Assembly (NCBI GenBank): GCA_020846005.1
Contig: JADLEQ010000042.1
Span: 1-64,000 of the forward strand
Reading direction: 5' to 3'
DNA length: 64,000 nt
DNA from: Polyangiaceae bacterium
Lineage (GTDB): Bacteria; Myxococcota_A; Polyangia; Polyangiales; Polyangiaceae
Program-made: the position numbers and the translations under genes
Shown: in pieces, positions 17,426-27,800 of the stretch
How positions within the stretch are numbered: position 1 is the stretch's first letter
Layout of the letters: every line of letters starts with the position of its first letter
Notes under the pieces: model-generated
The model's database searches: none
Seen by the model: the letters and a program-made list of their open reading frames with translations, nothing else
Told to the model about the DNA's origin: nothing

Positions 17426-18790
17426 GTGGCGGCCGTCCTCGTCCTCGGCATGCACCGGAGCGGCACGAGCTGCCTCGCGGCCATGCTCGCAGCCGGAGGC
17501 GCCGCCGCGGCCGGCGACACCGTCCGCAACTGGGACAACGCTCGCGGACACCACGAGCGCCTCGAGCTCGTGCGCCTGAACGAGGACGTGCTCGCCCAGG
17601 GGGGCGGGCACTGGCTCGCGCCGCCCCGGGAGGTGCGCTGGACCGCGACGCACGCTCGCGAGCGCGACCGGCTGCTCGCGGGCCCGGTCGCCGGCCTGCC
17701 CCCGCTGCTGAAGGATCCGCGCACCGTGTTCACGCTGCCGTTCTGGCGCGCCTCGCAGGTCCCCTTCCGGTGCCTGGCCGTCGTGCGGCACCCGCTCGCG
17801 GTCGCGCGATCGCTCGCGAGCTGGCGGGGCGTCTCCCTCGCCGCCGCGATCGCGCTCTGGAGCGCGCACGCGCGGCTGCTCCTCGAGGACCAGGCGCGCA
17901 ACGACGCGCCGCTCGTCGACTTCGACCAGCCCGCGGCCGCGTTCGTAGCGGCGGTCCGCCACGCGTGCGACCGCCTCGGGCTCGAGTGCGACGCGGGCGC
18001 GTTGGCGGCGGCCCACGTCGAGGAGCTGGTGCACCACGACGCCGAGGAGCCCGAGCCGCTGCCGGGGCTCGCCGAGGCGCTCGAGCTCCACCGGCGGCTC
18101 GCTGGCGGCGCGGCGCGGTCAACGCGGCGGCGGTTCCCGCGCGGTGCCCTCGTGACGTTCGAGGCGCGGCTCGACGCCGGCGACGCCGCGGGCGCGCTCG
18201 AGGCCGCCCGCCAAGCGCTCGACGCCGTCGGCGATCGCGCGGCGGTCCTGGTCCCGATCGTTCACGCGCTCGGGCGCCGCCGCGCGTACGACCTCGCGTA
18301 TGCCCTGGTCGAGGCCGAGGCCCCGCGCCTCGAGGGCAGGCTGGGCGATCTCCTCGCCGGCAAGCTGCTCCTCGAGCGCGGCGCGGCGGCGGCAGCGGTC
18401 GCCCGTCTGCAGCTCGCGGCCGCCGTGGCGCGGCCGTACCACCAGGCGCTCCACCTGCTCCCGCACGCGCTCCGCGCGGCGGGCCGAGTCGACGACGCGC
18501 GCGCGGCGGTCGACCAACTGGCGGCGGTGGCGCTCTATCCGCACCGCCCGCTCGCGACGCTCGCCGAGTGGAGCTGGGCGGACGGCGCCCGGGCGCGGGC
18601 CGTGGCCGAGCTGCGGCGCGCCGTCGAGGCGGCGCCCCACCGCCGTCGAGGGCGGCTCCGGGCCCGGCTAGCGGCGTGGCTGAGGTCGCTAGGGGACGAC
18701 GTGGGCGCGCGGGCGGAGCTCGCGCTCCTGGTCGTGGAGGATCCGGGGTACGCCAGCGGTCGGGCGGCCGCCTCGATCAGCTCGGCGTGA
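17426..18790 (+). CDS. Sulfotransferase-family protein with C-terminal TPR-like repeats
   Basis: This is a 454-residue protein. The first 220 residues look like a P-loop sulfotransferase: a 5'-phosphosulfate loop GMHRSGTSCL (residues 8-17), LLKDPRTVFTLPFW, and the 3'-phosphate-type VVRHPLAVARSLASWRG. From about residue 245 to the end there are repeated pairs of amphipathic Ala/Arg/Leu helices resembling tetratricopeptide repeats (AGALEAARQALDAV, YDLAYALVEAEAPRL, DDARAAVDQLAAVALYPH). The acceptor substrate is unknown; glycan or peptide sulfation is possible. It starts with GTG. Its 3' end overlaps the minus-strand recD gene by 14 nt, tail to tail. Confidence 0.82.
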   Translation: MAAVLVLGMHRSGTSCLAAMLAAGGAAAAGDTVRNWDNARGHHERLELVRLNEDVLAQGGGHWLAPPREVRWTATHARERDRLLAGPVAGLPPLLKDPRTVFTLPFWRASQVPFRCLAVVRHPLAVARSLASWRGVSLAAAIALWSAHARLLLEDQARNDAPLVDFDQPAAAFVAAVRHACDRLGLECDAGALAAAHVEELVHHDAEEPEPLPGLAEALELHRRLAGGAARSTRRRFPRGALVTFEARLDAGDAAGALEAARQALDAVGDRAAVLVPIVHALGRRRAYDLAYALVEAEAPRLEGRLGDLLAGKLLLERGAAAAAVARLQLAAAVARPYHQALHLLPHALRAAGRVDDARAAVDQLAAVALYPHRPLATLAEWSWADGARARAVAELRRAVEAAPHRRRGRLRARLAAWLRSLGDDVGARAELALLVVEDPGYASGRAAASISSA

Positions 18791-20858
18791 GCAATTCCGC
18801 CAGGCCGGAGACCCTCTGGATCGGGCGCGCGAGCGCGCGCTCCAGCTCGCCGCGCTCCCCGAGCCAGGTCAGGCGCCGCTCAGCCCTTGTGATCGCGGTG
18901 TACACGAGCTCCCGAGTCTGGATCGGCGAGTCTCGCCCGGCGAGGACGAGCGCGACGTGCCCGAACTGCGAGCCCTGGCTCTTGTGGACGGTGAGCGCCA
19001 GCGCCCCCTGGTGCGGCGGGAGTCGCGCGAGGGCGATCTCGCGGGTCGGTCCCGACGTCGCCCCGTACGTCGGGAAGATCGCGGCGAGCCCGCTCGTGCC
19101 CGGCAACACGAGGCCGATGTCGCCGTTCATGAGCCCGAGCTCGTAGGAATTCTCGGTGACGAGGACGGGCTCCCCGAGGAACCGGCCGGCGCGCGTGGGG
19201 AGCGCGGCGCCCCCCCCGCGCTCGGCGGCGGCCGCGCGCAGGTGCGTGTGGACCCGCCTCGCGAGCTGGGCCTCGAGGCCGCTCACGCCACGCGCCCCGA
19301 GGCGGTGGACGGCGAGGACGCGGTACCGCTCCAACGCCAGCAGCAGCTCGCCGTGCGTCTCCGGGGAGCGGAGGGCCTCGGCGCGCGGCCCCCCCGCGCG
19401 GAGGAGCGCGGCCAGCGCCTCCGCGTACCCGCCCGGCTCGACGTAGGGCGCGGCGAGCGCAGTGAGCTGTGCCGCGGTGGGCGCGCCGCGCCCGGTCGAG
19501 TCCGGGGGGTGCGAGAGCTGGAGCGGGTGTACGTCGGCGGTGCCCGCGGTGAGGAGCGCGACCGCCTCGGCGTCTGCGGGCGCGGTGCCCTCCTGCAGCA
19601 GCCGCGCGAGGCGCGCCACGCCGGATCCCTCGGCGTAGCGGCGAGCCTCGGTGAAGCGCACCACCAGCTCCGGGAAGGGGGCCGCGGAAGCGGTGGCGGG
19701 CGGCGCCGTCGCGGCCGACGCCCTCGCGCCTGCGTCCGGGGCGCTCGCGCCGCCTCGGTTCGCCGCCTCGACGAGATCGGAGAGGACGCTCCCGACCTCG
19801 ACGCTGGCGAGCTGCGCGCGGTCGCCGAGCAGCACCAGCCGCGCGCCCTCGGGCAGCGCCTCGACGAGCTGTCGCATCAGGACCAGGTCGATCATCGACG
19901 CTTCGTCTACGACGACCAGGTCGGCGGCGAGCGGGCGCGTCGCGTCGTGGCGCGGCGAACCGTCCGGCCGCACGCCGATCAGCTTGTGCAGCGTCTGCGG
20001 CTCGAGGCTGCCGAGCGCCTCCGCCGTGCCCGCCGTGACGCGGAGCTTCCCGAGCTCGGCGCGGATCGCCTGGCGCATGCGGACGGCGGCCTTGCCCGTC
20101 GGTGCGGCCAGCTCGATCCGCAGCGGGCGCGAGCCTTCCGCCCGCAGCTCGAGCGCGCGCGCGAGGAGGTGCTTCACGCTGTGCGTCTTCCCCGTGCCCG
20201 GCCCGCCCGTGACGAGGGTGAGCGAGCGCCGGAGCGCCGCGCGGACGGCCTCGGCGGGCGCGCCCGACAGCTCCGCGCCGGCGCGCTCGATCACGCGCTC
20301 GACGTCCGCGGCCGCATACTCGGGCGAGGGAGCCGCGCTCGCCCGTCGCAGCAGGGCCTCGGCCAGCCGCTCCTGCTCGCGCCACATCCGCCGGGTCATC
20401 AGCAGCACGGAGCCGTCGTGTCGTCGCTGGCGCACGAAGGGCCGATCGGTGTCTCCCGGCGCGCCGACCAGGCGCGACGCGAGGGTGAGCGCCTCCCACT
20501 CCTCGAGGTCGTGCGGCCACGCGAGCGGCGGGCCTCCGCGCTCCGGCGCCTCCCCCTCCGCGGGGTCGGGCGATGCCCCCACACCGCTCGCCTCGGCCGG
20601 CTGGGTGGGCGCCCCCGCCGTCTCGTCGTCCACCGTGCGGCGCAGCTCGCGCACGACGACGCCGACGTGGCCGGCGCGGGGCGCGCGCACGGCGAACGCG
20701 AGCGCGAGCAGCGTGTCGATCCGCTCCTCACCGAAGCGTGGGGCGATCGTGTCCACGACCAACAGCTCCGAGGGAGCGAGGGCGCCCGCGGCGAGGAAGC
20801 TGCGCGCGCGCTCCTCGAGGGGAGCGTGCGCCAGGTGGAGCTGTCGCGTGGCGCTCAC
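18777..20858 (-). CDS. recD: Exodeoxyribonuclease V alpha subunit (5'-3' helicase RecD)
   Basis: This 693-residue superfamily 1B helicase runs along the 5' strand at double-strand ends as part of RecBCD. Visible motifs are Walker A VTGGPGTGKTHS (near residue 219), AAPTGKAAVRM (motif Ia), Walker B VVVDEASMID, motif III LLGDRAQLASVEVG, motif V LTVHKSQGSQF and motif VI YTAITRAERRL. The N-terminal 200 residues are the RecBC-interacting part. The start GTG at 20858 overlaps the recB stop in a GTGA junction. It is the last gene of recC-recB-recD. Length is slightly above E. coli RecD (608), mainly from Ala/Pro-rich insertions. Confidence 0.95.
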   Translation of the reverse strand: MSATRQLHLAHAPLEERARSFLAAGALAPSELLVVDTIAPRFGEERIDTLLALAFAVRAPRAGHVGVVVRELRRTVDDETAGAPTQPAEASGVGASPDPAEGEAPERGGPPLAWPHDLEEWEALTLASRLVGAPGDTDRPFVRQRRHDGSVLLMTRRMWREQERLAEALLRRASAAPSPEYAAADVERVIERAGAELSGAPAEAVRAALRRSLTLVTGGPGTGKTHSVKHLLARALELRAEGSRPLRIELAAPTGKAAVRMRQAIRAELGKLRVTAGTAEALGSLEPQTLHKLIGVRPDGSPRHDATRPLAADLVVVDEASMIDLVLMRQLVEALPEGARLVLLGDRAQLASVEVGSVLSDLVEAANRGGASAPDAGARASAATAPPATASAAPFPELVVRFTEARRYAEGSGVARLARLLQEGTAPADAEAVALLTAGTADVHPLQLSHPPDSTGRGAPTAAQLTALAAPYVEPGGYAEALAALLRAGGPRAEALRSPETHGELLLALERYRVLAVHRLGARGVSGLEAQLARRVHTHLRAAAAERGGGAALPTRAGRFLGEPVLVTENSYELGLMNGDIGLVLPGTSGLAAIFPTYGATSGPTREIALARLPPHQGALALTVHKSQGSQFGHVALVLAGRDSPIQTRELVYTAITRAERRLTWLGERGELERALARPIQRVSGLAELLTPS

Positions 20859-23800
20859 GCCTCGACCTCGTCCGCCTCGCGGTCCGCCGGCTGCGCCGTC
20901 GCCTCGCCGCACAGCGCTGCGTCGACCGCGAGGATCGTCTCGCGCGGCCAGCGATCGAACGAGACGCCGAGCGCGAGGCCGCCGTCGCGTGGCGTGTCGG
21001 CGCCCGTCATCCCCCGCAGGAAGAGGTAGTAGTACCCGCCGACGTGCCGATCGTAGTCGTACGCGGCGCCGAGCCGCTGCGCCAGGAGGCGGTGCAGCGC
21101 GAGCGTGTAGAGGAGCGCCTGGAGCGGGTAGCCGTGGCGTGCCATCTCCCAGGCGAGCCAGGGCTGCCCGTAGTGGTTGGCCGAGGTCGTGCCGGGCCGA
21201 GCCCGCGCGGCGATGCGGTTCGTCTTGTAGTCGGCGACGTAATAGCGAGCGTGCCCTGCGCTCGCGGGGGCGCGGAACACGAGATCGATCGATCCGGTGA
21301 GGATGCCCGCGAGCGACGGCAGCAGCGAACGTTCGCTGTCGTGGCGCGCGACGACCGCGCGCGCCCAGCCCGCCCCCGCCCAGCCAGGCTCTCGGTCGGC
21401 GCGGGCGGCCAGGGCGGCGGCCACGCCGCTCGCGTCGATCGTGGCGCCTTCGACGGGATCCCCGGGCCGGTAGCGTCGGCCCGCGCCCACCCGCAGGTCG
21501 AACTCGAGCTCGTCGAGTCGCTCGCGCCGCGCGAGCCGGCGCAGGGCGAAGCCCTCGGGGACGCCCGTCGCGGCGCCGTCGAGCGGCGTGTCGAGGATGC
21601 CCGGCAGCGCGCGCGCCAGCAGCGCGGGGGCCCGGTCGTCGGCGACGCCGTGCCGCGCGGCCGCGGCGCCCAGGAGCGCGAGCGTCTCCGGCGACTCGGG
21701 CCCCGCGGCTGCGGCGAAGTCGAGCTGCTCGAGGACGGCGTGCACCCACGTCCCGATGTCCTTGCCGCCGCGCATCGCCGCGAGGACCAGCTCCGGTGCG
21801 GTGGCGAGCGGGGCCGTCTGCGGCTCCGGGGAGGTGAGGGAGGCGAGCTCGGGCCCCGCGCCCGAGAGCGCGTCGTCGGCATCGATGGCGGCGCCGGGGG
21901 CAGGCGGCTCGCCGAGCAGCCGGTCGTGGTCGCGCACCGGCTCGTCCGGATCGACCGTGAGCCCGCCGACCAGCGACGAGAAGCTGGTGATGCGGTAGCG
22001 CTCATCGAACGGCGCGGGGCGCGCCCATGGCCGCGCTCGGAGCTCGGGCTCGACGGCGTCGCCGCCGCGGGCGCGCCGCGGGAGCGGCTCCGTCTGGGCG
22101 GCGGCGACCCCGACGGTCGCGCCCGACCGGCGCGCGATCTCCTCGACCTGCTCGAGCGTCAGCGTCTCCGGGCTGCTCGCGACCGGCTCGCCCGCGTGGC
22201 GGGCGAGGACGCGCGACAGCGGGCCCACGACGGGGGTTCTGGCCACCCCTTCGACGACCGGCCCGAGCCAGGCGACGCACGCGTGGCGCGCGCGGGTCAG
22301 CGCGACGTAGAGCAGCCGGAGCTCCTGCTGGCGCTCCTCGCGCTGTGCGCTCTCCTGCGCGAGCTCGCGAGCGGGCACGCCCGGCGGGTGGAGATCCACC
22401 ACGACTCGCGCGCGGCCGGCGGCGTCGGTCCGATGCACGCGCAGCGGCCCCGTGGTCGCGTTGGCGCGGCCCTCCTCCCACGCGAACGGCACGAGGACGA
22501 TGGGGTACTCGAGCCCCTTGCATTTGTGGACCGTCGCGATCTGCACGGCCTGGGCGTCGCTCTCGAGCCGGAGCGTGAGCTCGTCGCTTGTCGTCTTCGT
22601 GTCCTCGGCGCCGCGCGCCCGCACCCACGCCGCGAGCGCGGCGGGGCCCGCGCGCGTGCGGCGCTCCTCGGCGTGGCAGAGCTCGGCCAGGTGGCGGAGG
22701 TCGGTCGCGAGGCGCTCTCCGCCGGCCTGCTGCAGCAGCCGCGGGAGGATCTCCTCGGAGCTCACCGCGGCCTCGAGCGCGGCGAGGAAGCCCGCCCTCG
22801 CGTACGAGCGCGACCACGCCTCGATCTTCGCGATCCAACCATCCCACGCGCTGGTGGCGCCGGCGGCGCCCGCAGCCGCGCGCGCCTCGAGCGCGTGGAC
22901 GAGGGCCTCGGCGTCCCAGCCGAAGAGCGGGCTCACCGCGAGCGTCCGGGCGAGTTGGTCGCGGCGCGGGGCGGCGAGGGCGTCGAGGAGCGCCGCGAGC
23001 GCCCCGGCTGCGTCGCTCTGGAACACGGAGCCGTCCGCCGCGCGGACGGCGCGGACGCCGGCGCGCTCGAGCTCGCGCTGCAGCATCGAGCCTTGGCGGT
23101 TCGTCCGCACCAGGATGGCGATATCGCTCGGCTGGACGGGGCGGGAGCTCCCTTCGCCGGTGCCCGCGGCCGGCTCCGTCAACCTGAGCCCCGAGCCCAG
23201 CAGCTCGACGACCTCTCGCACGCACGAGCGGGTCGTGGCGTCGGTGGCGGCCCCCTTGTTCGTGGCGCCGCCGCGAGCGGCTCCCGCGGGCGGCGCGCTC
23301 GCCTCCAGCCACCGGAGCTCGAGCGGCCGTCGCTCCCGGTCGCCCACGCGCGGCGCGCCCTGGAGGCGCGAGCTCGCGTGGTGCGGCGTCACCGGGACGT
23401 AGTCCACGCCGGCGAGCTCGAAGACGCCCTCGCCCGTGCCGAAGACGTGGTTCAGCGCCGCGACGTACGGCGCGTCCGAGCGCCGGTTGCAGGTCATCGT
23501 ACCGCGCGCCGCGGCGGCGCGCGCGGCCTGCAGGTAGACGTTCACGTCGGCGTCGCGGAAGGCGTAGATCGCCTGCTTCGGGTCCCCGACGAGGAACAGC
23601 CGGCGCTCTGGGCAGGCGAACGCGGCCGCGAGCACCGCCCACTGCGCGGCGTCCGTGTCCTGGAATTCGTCCACCAGCGCGACCTCGAAGCGCTCGCGGA
23701 GCGCGGTCGCCATGGGCCCCGCTGGGCCCTCGGTGAGCACCCGCTCCGCGAGCTTCGACAGCATGGTGTCGTAGGTGAGCCGGCCGCGCCGCTCGAGCTC

Positions 23801-24880
23801 CGCGTGCAGACGCCCGCGGATGCGGCGCGCGAAGTCCGCGAGCGCGACGGGCCAGCGCCGATCCTGCGCGGCCGTGAGCTCGCTCACGCGTCGGAACAGC
23901 GGGAAGGCCGCGAAGTGCTCGGGCGCCTCCCCCTCCGCCGCCCAATGCTCCCGGAGCGCGGCCGTGGAGAGCCGCACCGTCGCGTGGCGGGCGCCCTCCG
24001 CACGCCGGGCAGCGACGCTCCCTCCGGCCGTGAGCCATGCCCTGAGGTCCTCGAGGACTTCGTCGGGCTTCGGGCCTTTCAGGTAGCGTCCCGTGAGCCG
24101 CCGCCTCGGTCTGCCGGCGCTCGACTTGAGCTCGCGCTTCAGCTCCTCCTCGAGGGCGAGCACGCACGCCTCCGCCTCCGCGGAGGCGAGCCAGGTCGAC
24201 ATCGCCTGCAGCTCCGCGACCCACGCCCTCGCGCTCTCCAGCGGATCGATGGCCGCGGCTCCGGGCGCGGGCGCGGGCTCGATCGCGGGCTCGGCGGCGC
24301 CGCACATCACCTCCCCCACCTCCTGCAGCGACTCGCGAGTCCAGCCTTGGTCCTCGAGCACGGCCAGCTCGGTGTCGCTCGCGTCGGCCGTGGAGCGCGC
24401 GAGCTCGTCGGCGACGAGCTCGCCGAGGACGCTCTTCCTGTCCGCGAGCAGCTCGAGCCCCGGCTCCTGCCCCGACTCGAACGCGAGCTGCGCCAGCACG
24501 CGGCTGGCGAAGCCGTGGATGGTGGAGATCGCGGCCTGGTCGAAGTTGGCCAGGGCCTGCCGGACGCGATCGTGCCGCTCGCCGCGGCGCGCCTCGTCCG
24601 CCCAGAGCAGGTGGAGGATCGGGTCCTCTGGCGCGGCGCCGCCCGGCGCGAGCGCGTCGCGCGCCGCCGCGAGGCGGCGGCGGACGCGATCCTGGAGCTC
24701 CGCGGTGGCCGCCTCCGTGAACGTCATCACGAGGATGCGCTCGATCGTGATCGCCTCCTCGGCGACGAGCCGGACGACGAGCGCCTCGATCTGCCAGGTC
24801 TTCCCCGTCCCTGCGCTCGCCTCGAGGAGCTGGACGCCCCCTTTGGGCAGCGGGCCGAGCCCGGTCCACTGGGTGCTCAC
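20855..24880 (-). CDS. recB: Exodeoxyribonuclease V beta subunit (helicase-nuclease RecB)
   Basis: This 1,341-residue RecB has Walker A LLEASAGTGKTWQ (Lys27), Walker B VALVDEFQDTDAAQW, LVGDPKQAIYAFRDADV, and further UvrD-type motifs (TVHKCKGLEYPIVLVPF, RLLYVALTRARHA). The C-terminal nuclease domain has IGTWVHAVLEQLDF and GSIDLVF...YYVADYKTNR; its Asp-Asp-Lys metal site appears intact, so the enzyme should cut DNA. The start GTG at 24880 overlaps the recC stop by 4 bp (GTGA). It unwinds and degrades DNA from double-strand ends with RecC and RecD, then loads RecA at Chi-like sites. Confidence 0.96.
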   Translation of the reverse strand: MSTQWTGLGPLPKGGVQLLEASAGTGKTWQIEALVVRLVAEEAITIERILVMTFTEAATAELQDRVRRRLAAARDALAPGGAAPEDPILHLLWADEARRGERHDRVRQALANFDQAAISTIHGFASRVLAQLAFESGQEPGLELLADRKSVLGELVADELARSTADASDTELAVLEDQGWTRESLQEVGEVMCGAAEPAIEPAPAPGAAAIDPLESARAWVAELQAMSTWLASAEAEACVLALEEELKRELKSSAGRPRRRLTGRYLKGPKPDEVLEDLRAWLTAGGSVAARRAEGARHATVRLSTAALREHWAAEGEAPEHFAAFPLFRRVSELTAAQDRRWPVALADFARRIRGRLHAELERRGRLTYDTMLSKLAERVLTEGPAGPMATALRERFEVALVDEFQDTDAAQWAVLAAAFACPERRLFLVGDPKQAIYAFRDADVNVYLQAARAAAARGTMTCNRRSDAPYVAALNHVFGTGEGVFELAGVDYVPVTPHHASSRLQGAPRVGDRERRPLELRWLEASAPPAGAARGGATNKGAATDATTRSCVREVVELLGSGLRLTEPAAGTGEGSSRPVQPSDIAILVRTNRQGSMLQRELERAGVRAVRAADGSVFQSDAAGALAALLDALAAPRRDQLARTLAVSPLFGWDAEALVHALEARAAAGAAGATSAWDGWIAKIEAWSRSYARAGFLAALEAAVSSEEILPRLLQQAGGERLATDLRHLAELCHAEERRTRAGPAALAAWVRARGAEDTKTTSDELTLRLESDAQAVQIATVHKCKGLEYPIVLVPFAWEEGRANATTGPLRVHRTDAAGRARVVVDLHPPGVPARELAQESAQREERQQELRLLYVALTRARHACVAWLGPVVEGVARTPVVGPLSRVLARHAGEPVASSPETLTLEQVEEIARRSGATVGVAAAQTEPLPRRARGGDAVEPELRARPWARPAPFDERYRITSFSSLVGGLTVDPDEPVRDHDRLLGEPPAPGAAIDADDALSGAGPELASLTSPEPQTAPLATAPELVLAAMRGGKDIGTWVHAVLEQLDFAAAAGPESPETLALLGAAAARHGVADDRAPALLARALPGILDTPLDGAATGVPEGFALRRLARRERLDELEFDLRVGAGRRYRPGDPVEGATIDASGVAAALAARADREPGWAGAGWARAVVARHDSERSLLPSLAGILTGSIDLVFRAPASAGHARYYVADYKTNRIAARARPGTTSANHYGQPWLAWEMARHGYPLQALLYTLALHRLLAQRLGAAYDYDRHVGGYYYLFLRGMTGADTPRDGGLALGVSFDRWPRETILAVDAALCGEATAQPADREADEVEA

Positions 24881-27800
24881 TTCACGACCCCCGTGCATGG
24901 CCGCCCCCAGACGCGCCAGGCCAGATCCAGGAAGCCGCCGGGCTCCCAGTCGAGGTGCTCCGCCGGAGTCCAGTCACCGAACAGCGCGGCGACCCAGGGG
25001 GACGCGAGATCTCCGGACGAGTCGGCGTTGGGCCCGCCGCGCCACGCGCCCGAGGCGCTCGCCGCGAGCTGCGCGCGCCGCTCGGGCCCGAGCTCGAGGG
25101 GCGGCGCGGTCGCGCTGCTCGGGTCGGACCCGGGCGCCGGGCAGCGCCATTGCCTCAGGGTCTCCGCGACCGCTCGCGACGACTTCGCGAAGAGCGGGAG
25201 AGGCGTGCGGCGCGCCCGCGCGACGAGCGCGAGCAGTCCTTCGAGCGCGGCGCGCGGATCGGCCTCATCGGCCGGCACCAGCCGGATCGTGGTCACCTTC
25301 ACGCGGCGGCTCTGGTCGCCGGCCACAGCAACGATGCGCGCGGCGGCCACGTCCCGGCCGCACGCGCGCGCGACCAGCAGGTGCGTGTACGCGTCGAGCC
25401 TGGCGTAGTCACTCTCCCGCCACGCGGAGAGCCATTGCGCGCACCGCGCGTCGCCCACGACGCGGACGTCGGCCAGCCGCCCCACCAGGCGCAGGCCGCC
25501 CGCGCTCGTCCACTCGAGATCTTGTGGGAGATCGGACGCGGGCCCCTCGCCCCTCGCCTCTGCGAGGAGCGCCGCGGCGACCGCCACGTGACGATCGAGG
25601 TGCCCGCGGCACCGCGCCGACACGGGGAGGGCGCCCTCGCCGGCGAGGCGCGCCTGCCAGGCGCGCGCCTCGCCGGCGGCGCCCACGCCCAGCCCGGCGC
25701 GGGCTCGCTGGACCACGCGCTCGGCGAGCTCGTTCCCGAGCGAGCGCGCCGTCCAATCGAGCGGCTCGCGGTCCTCGAGCGTGACGTCGCGGTGCTCGAG
25801 CTGGACACCCAGGCGATCCCGGAGGAACAGCCGCTGCGGCCTGTAGAGGGCGTTCACGAGGTCATGCACGCGGAGCACGCGCAGCGGTTGTTCCTCCTCC
25901 GGGAGGAGCTCGCGCCGGCAGCGGAGCAACCCAGCGGGGGCTGGGCTCTCCCCGGCGCGGTCGCGCTCGCGCCGCGCCCGCGCGGCGGCGGCCAGCGCTG
26001 CGTCGTGGCTCCGCGCGGGCTCCGTGAAGCTGCCCTCGCTCCACGGCTGCAGCGGGTGCTCGACGACGAGCGCGCCGCGCGGCGAGCCCGTGAGCGCGCC
26101 GAGCGTCTCCAGCAGCTCCTCCACGGGGACCGCGGCGGCCCTCGCCGTCCCCTGCCGCTCGTCGCGGCCGGACCACAGCACCAGGAGGCGCTCGCGCGCC
26201 GAGAGCAGCGCCTCGAGGAGCAGGTGGCGATCGGTGGACCGCGCGTCGTGCTCCCCCGCGCGCGGCTCCGCGAACGGGCTCCACGCCGGGGGCGGCGTGC
26301 CGCGGGGGAAGTCCCGGGTGTTCATCCCGAGCAGCGCGATCACCCGGAAGGGGACCGATCGCATCGGCTGCAGGGCGCAGACGGTGACCGCGCCCGTGAG
26401 CGGCCGATCGCCGCGCTGGCGCAGCTCGAAGCGACCCGCGAGTGCGCGCAGGAGCGCCGCGCGCTCGACGCCGACCGCGCCGAGCGCGCGGCCGTGCTCC
26501 ACCATCGTGTCGAGCTCGCCCACCACGTCCGCCCGCTGCCAGGCGAGCGACGGCCGGGGCGCCGCCAGCGTGTCGAGCGCGTGGACGAGGCGCCGGCGCC
26601 ACTCGGCCAACGGGTGCGGCCCCGCGAGACTCGGCCGGAGCGCGGCCACCGCGCGCAGGAGCGCGAGCAGCTTGCCGGCGCTGGCCGTCGCGTCACGCCC
26701 CTCGATCTCGAGCGGGACCGCCGGGCCGAGGTCCCCCCCTTCCGTGGCGATCACCGCGGGGGCGCCCGCGTCCGGCATCACCACGCCGAGGGCGACGCGC
26801 TCGGCCGCGAAGCGCAGCGTGTTCTGGTCCCGCGGGGGCTGCCCTGCCTGCCCGCGATCCGTGGCGTCCACGCCCCAGCGCAGGCCGCTCTCCGCCACCA
26901 GCGCCTCGAGCGCGCCGAGCTCGCTCTCGGCGATCTCGAACCGCTCGCGCACCGGCGCGAGCGACCAGAGCGCCGCGACCCGCGTCGCGGTGAGCCGCTC
27001 GCCCCCGAGCTCGAGCATCGCGAGGAGCGCCTCGGCCATCGGGTTCGTGCGCGTGAGCCCGAGGTCGGCCACGTGCGTCGGGATCGCGGGGAGGTGAGCC
27101 AGCTCGGCGCTCGGGCGCTCGGCGGGACCGGCCTCGGCGCCGCTGGGCTCCGGGCCCACAGCGAGCCCGCGCCGCGCGAGCACGCCGGCCAAGAGCGGCG
27201 CGTGCTCGTCGACCCTCGGCGTCATCACGAGCACGTCTCGGGGCTCGAGCGTCGGGTCGTCGGCGAACAGGCGGAGCAGCTCGTCGCGGAGCACCTCGCA
27301 CTGCCGGAGCGCGCCGTACGTCGAGTGGAACGCGAGCGAGTCGTCGAGCCCCCAGGGCGCGCCCGCGTCGGGGACGCTCGACGCGGAGAGCACCCACGAT
27401 TGCAGCCGCGCGAGCAGGCGAGCCTCCGCGGGCGCGGGCGCGGGGTCGTCGAACGGCGTGTCGTCGCCGACGTAGCCCGTCTCCTCGAGCCAGCTCTGGA
27501 CGTCGCGGCTCGGCGCGGCGAGGCCGGCGAGCAGCGGGTTGGCGTGCCGCTGCTCGAGCTCCACGCGCTCGAGGTCGCCCGGAGCTCGTGCGGCGCGGAC
27601 CGCTCTCCGGTATTCGTCGCGGCTGCGCGAGTCGACGATCCACTCTTGGGTCGGCGCGAGCAGGTAGAGGTGCAGGTCGAGCGCGGGTGCCAGGGCGGCG
27701 AGTCCTGCGCGGTCGCCCGGCCCGAGTGTCGACAGACCGAAGACGTGGAGCGCGGCAGGAGCGCCCGCCGGGCCAGCACCCGCGGTGGCGACCGCGCTCT

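Noticed and set aside
20573-25408. A 1,611-codon plus-strand frame opposite recB
   Set aside because: Antisense shadow of recB and recC; the minus frames have all RecB motifs.
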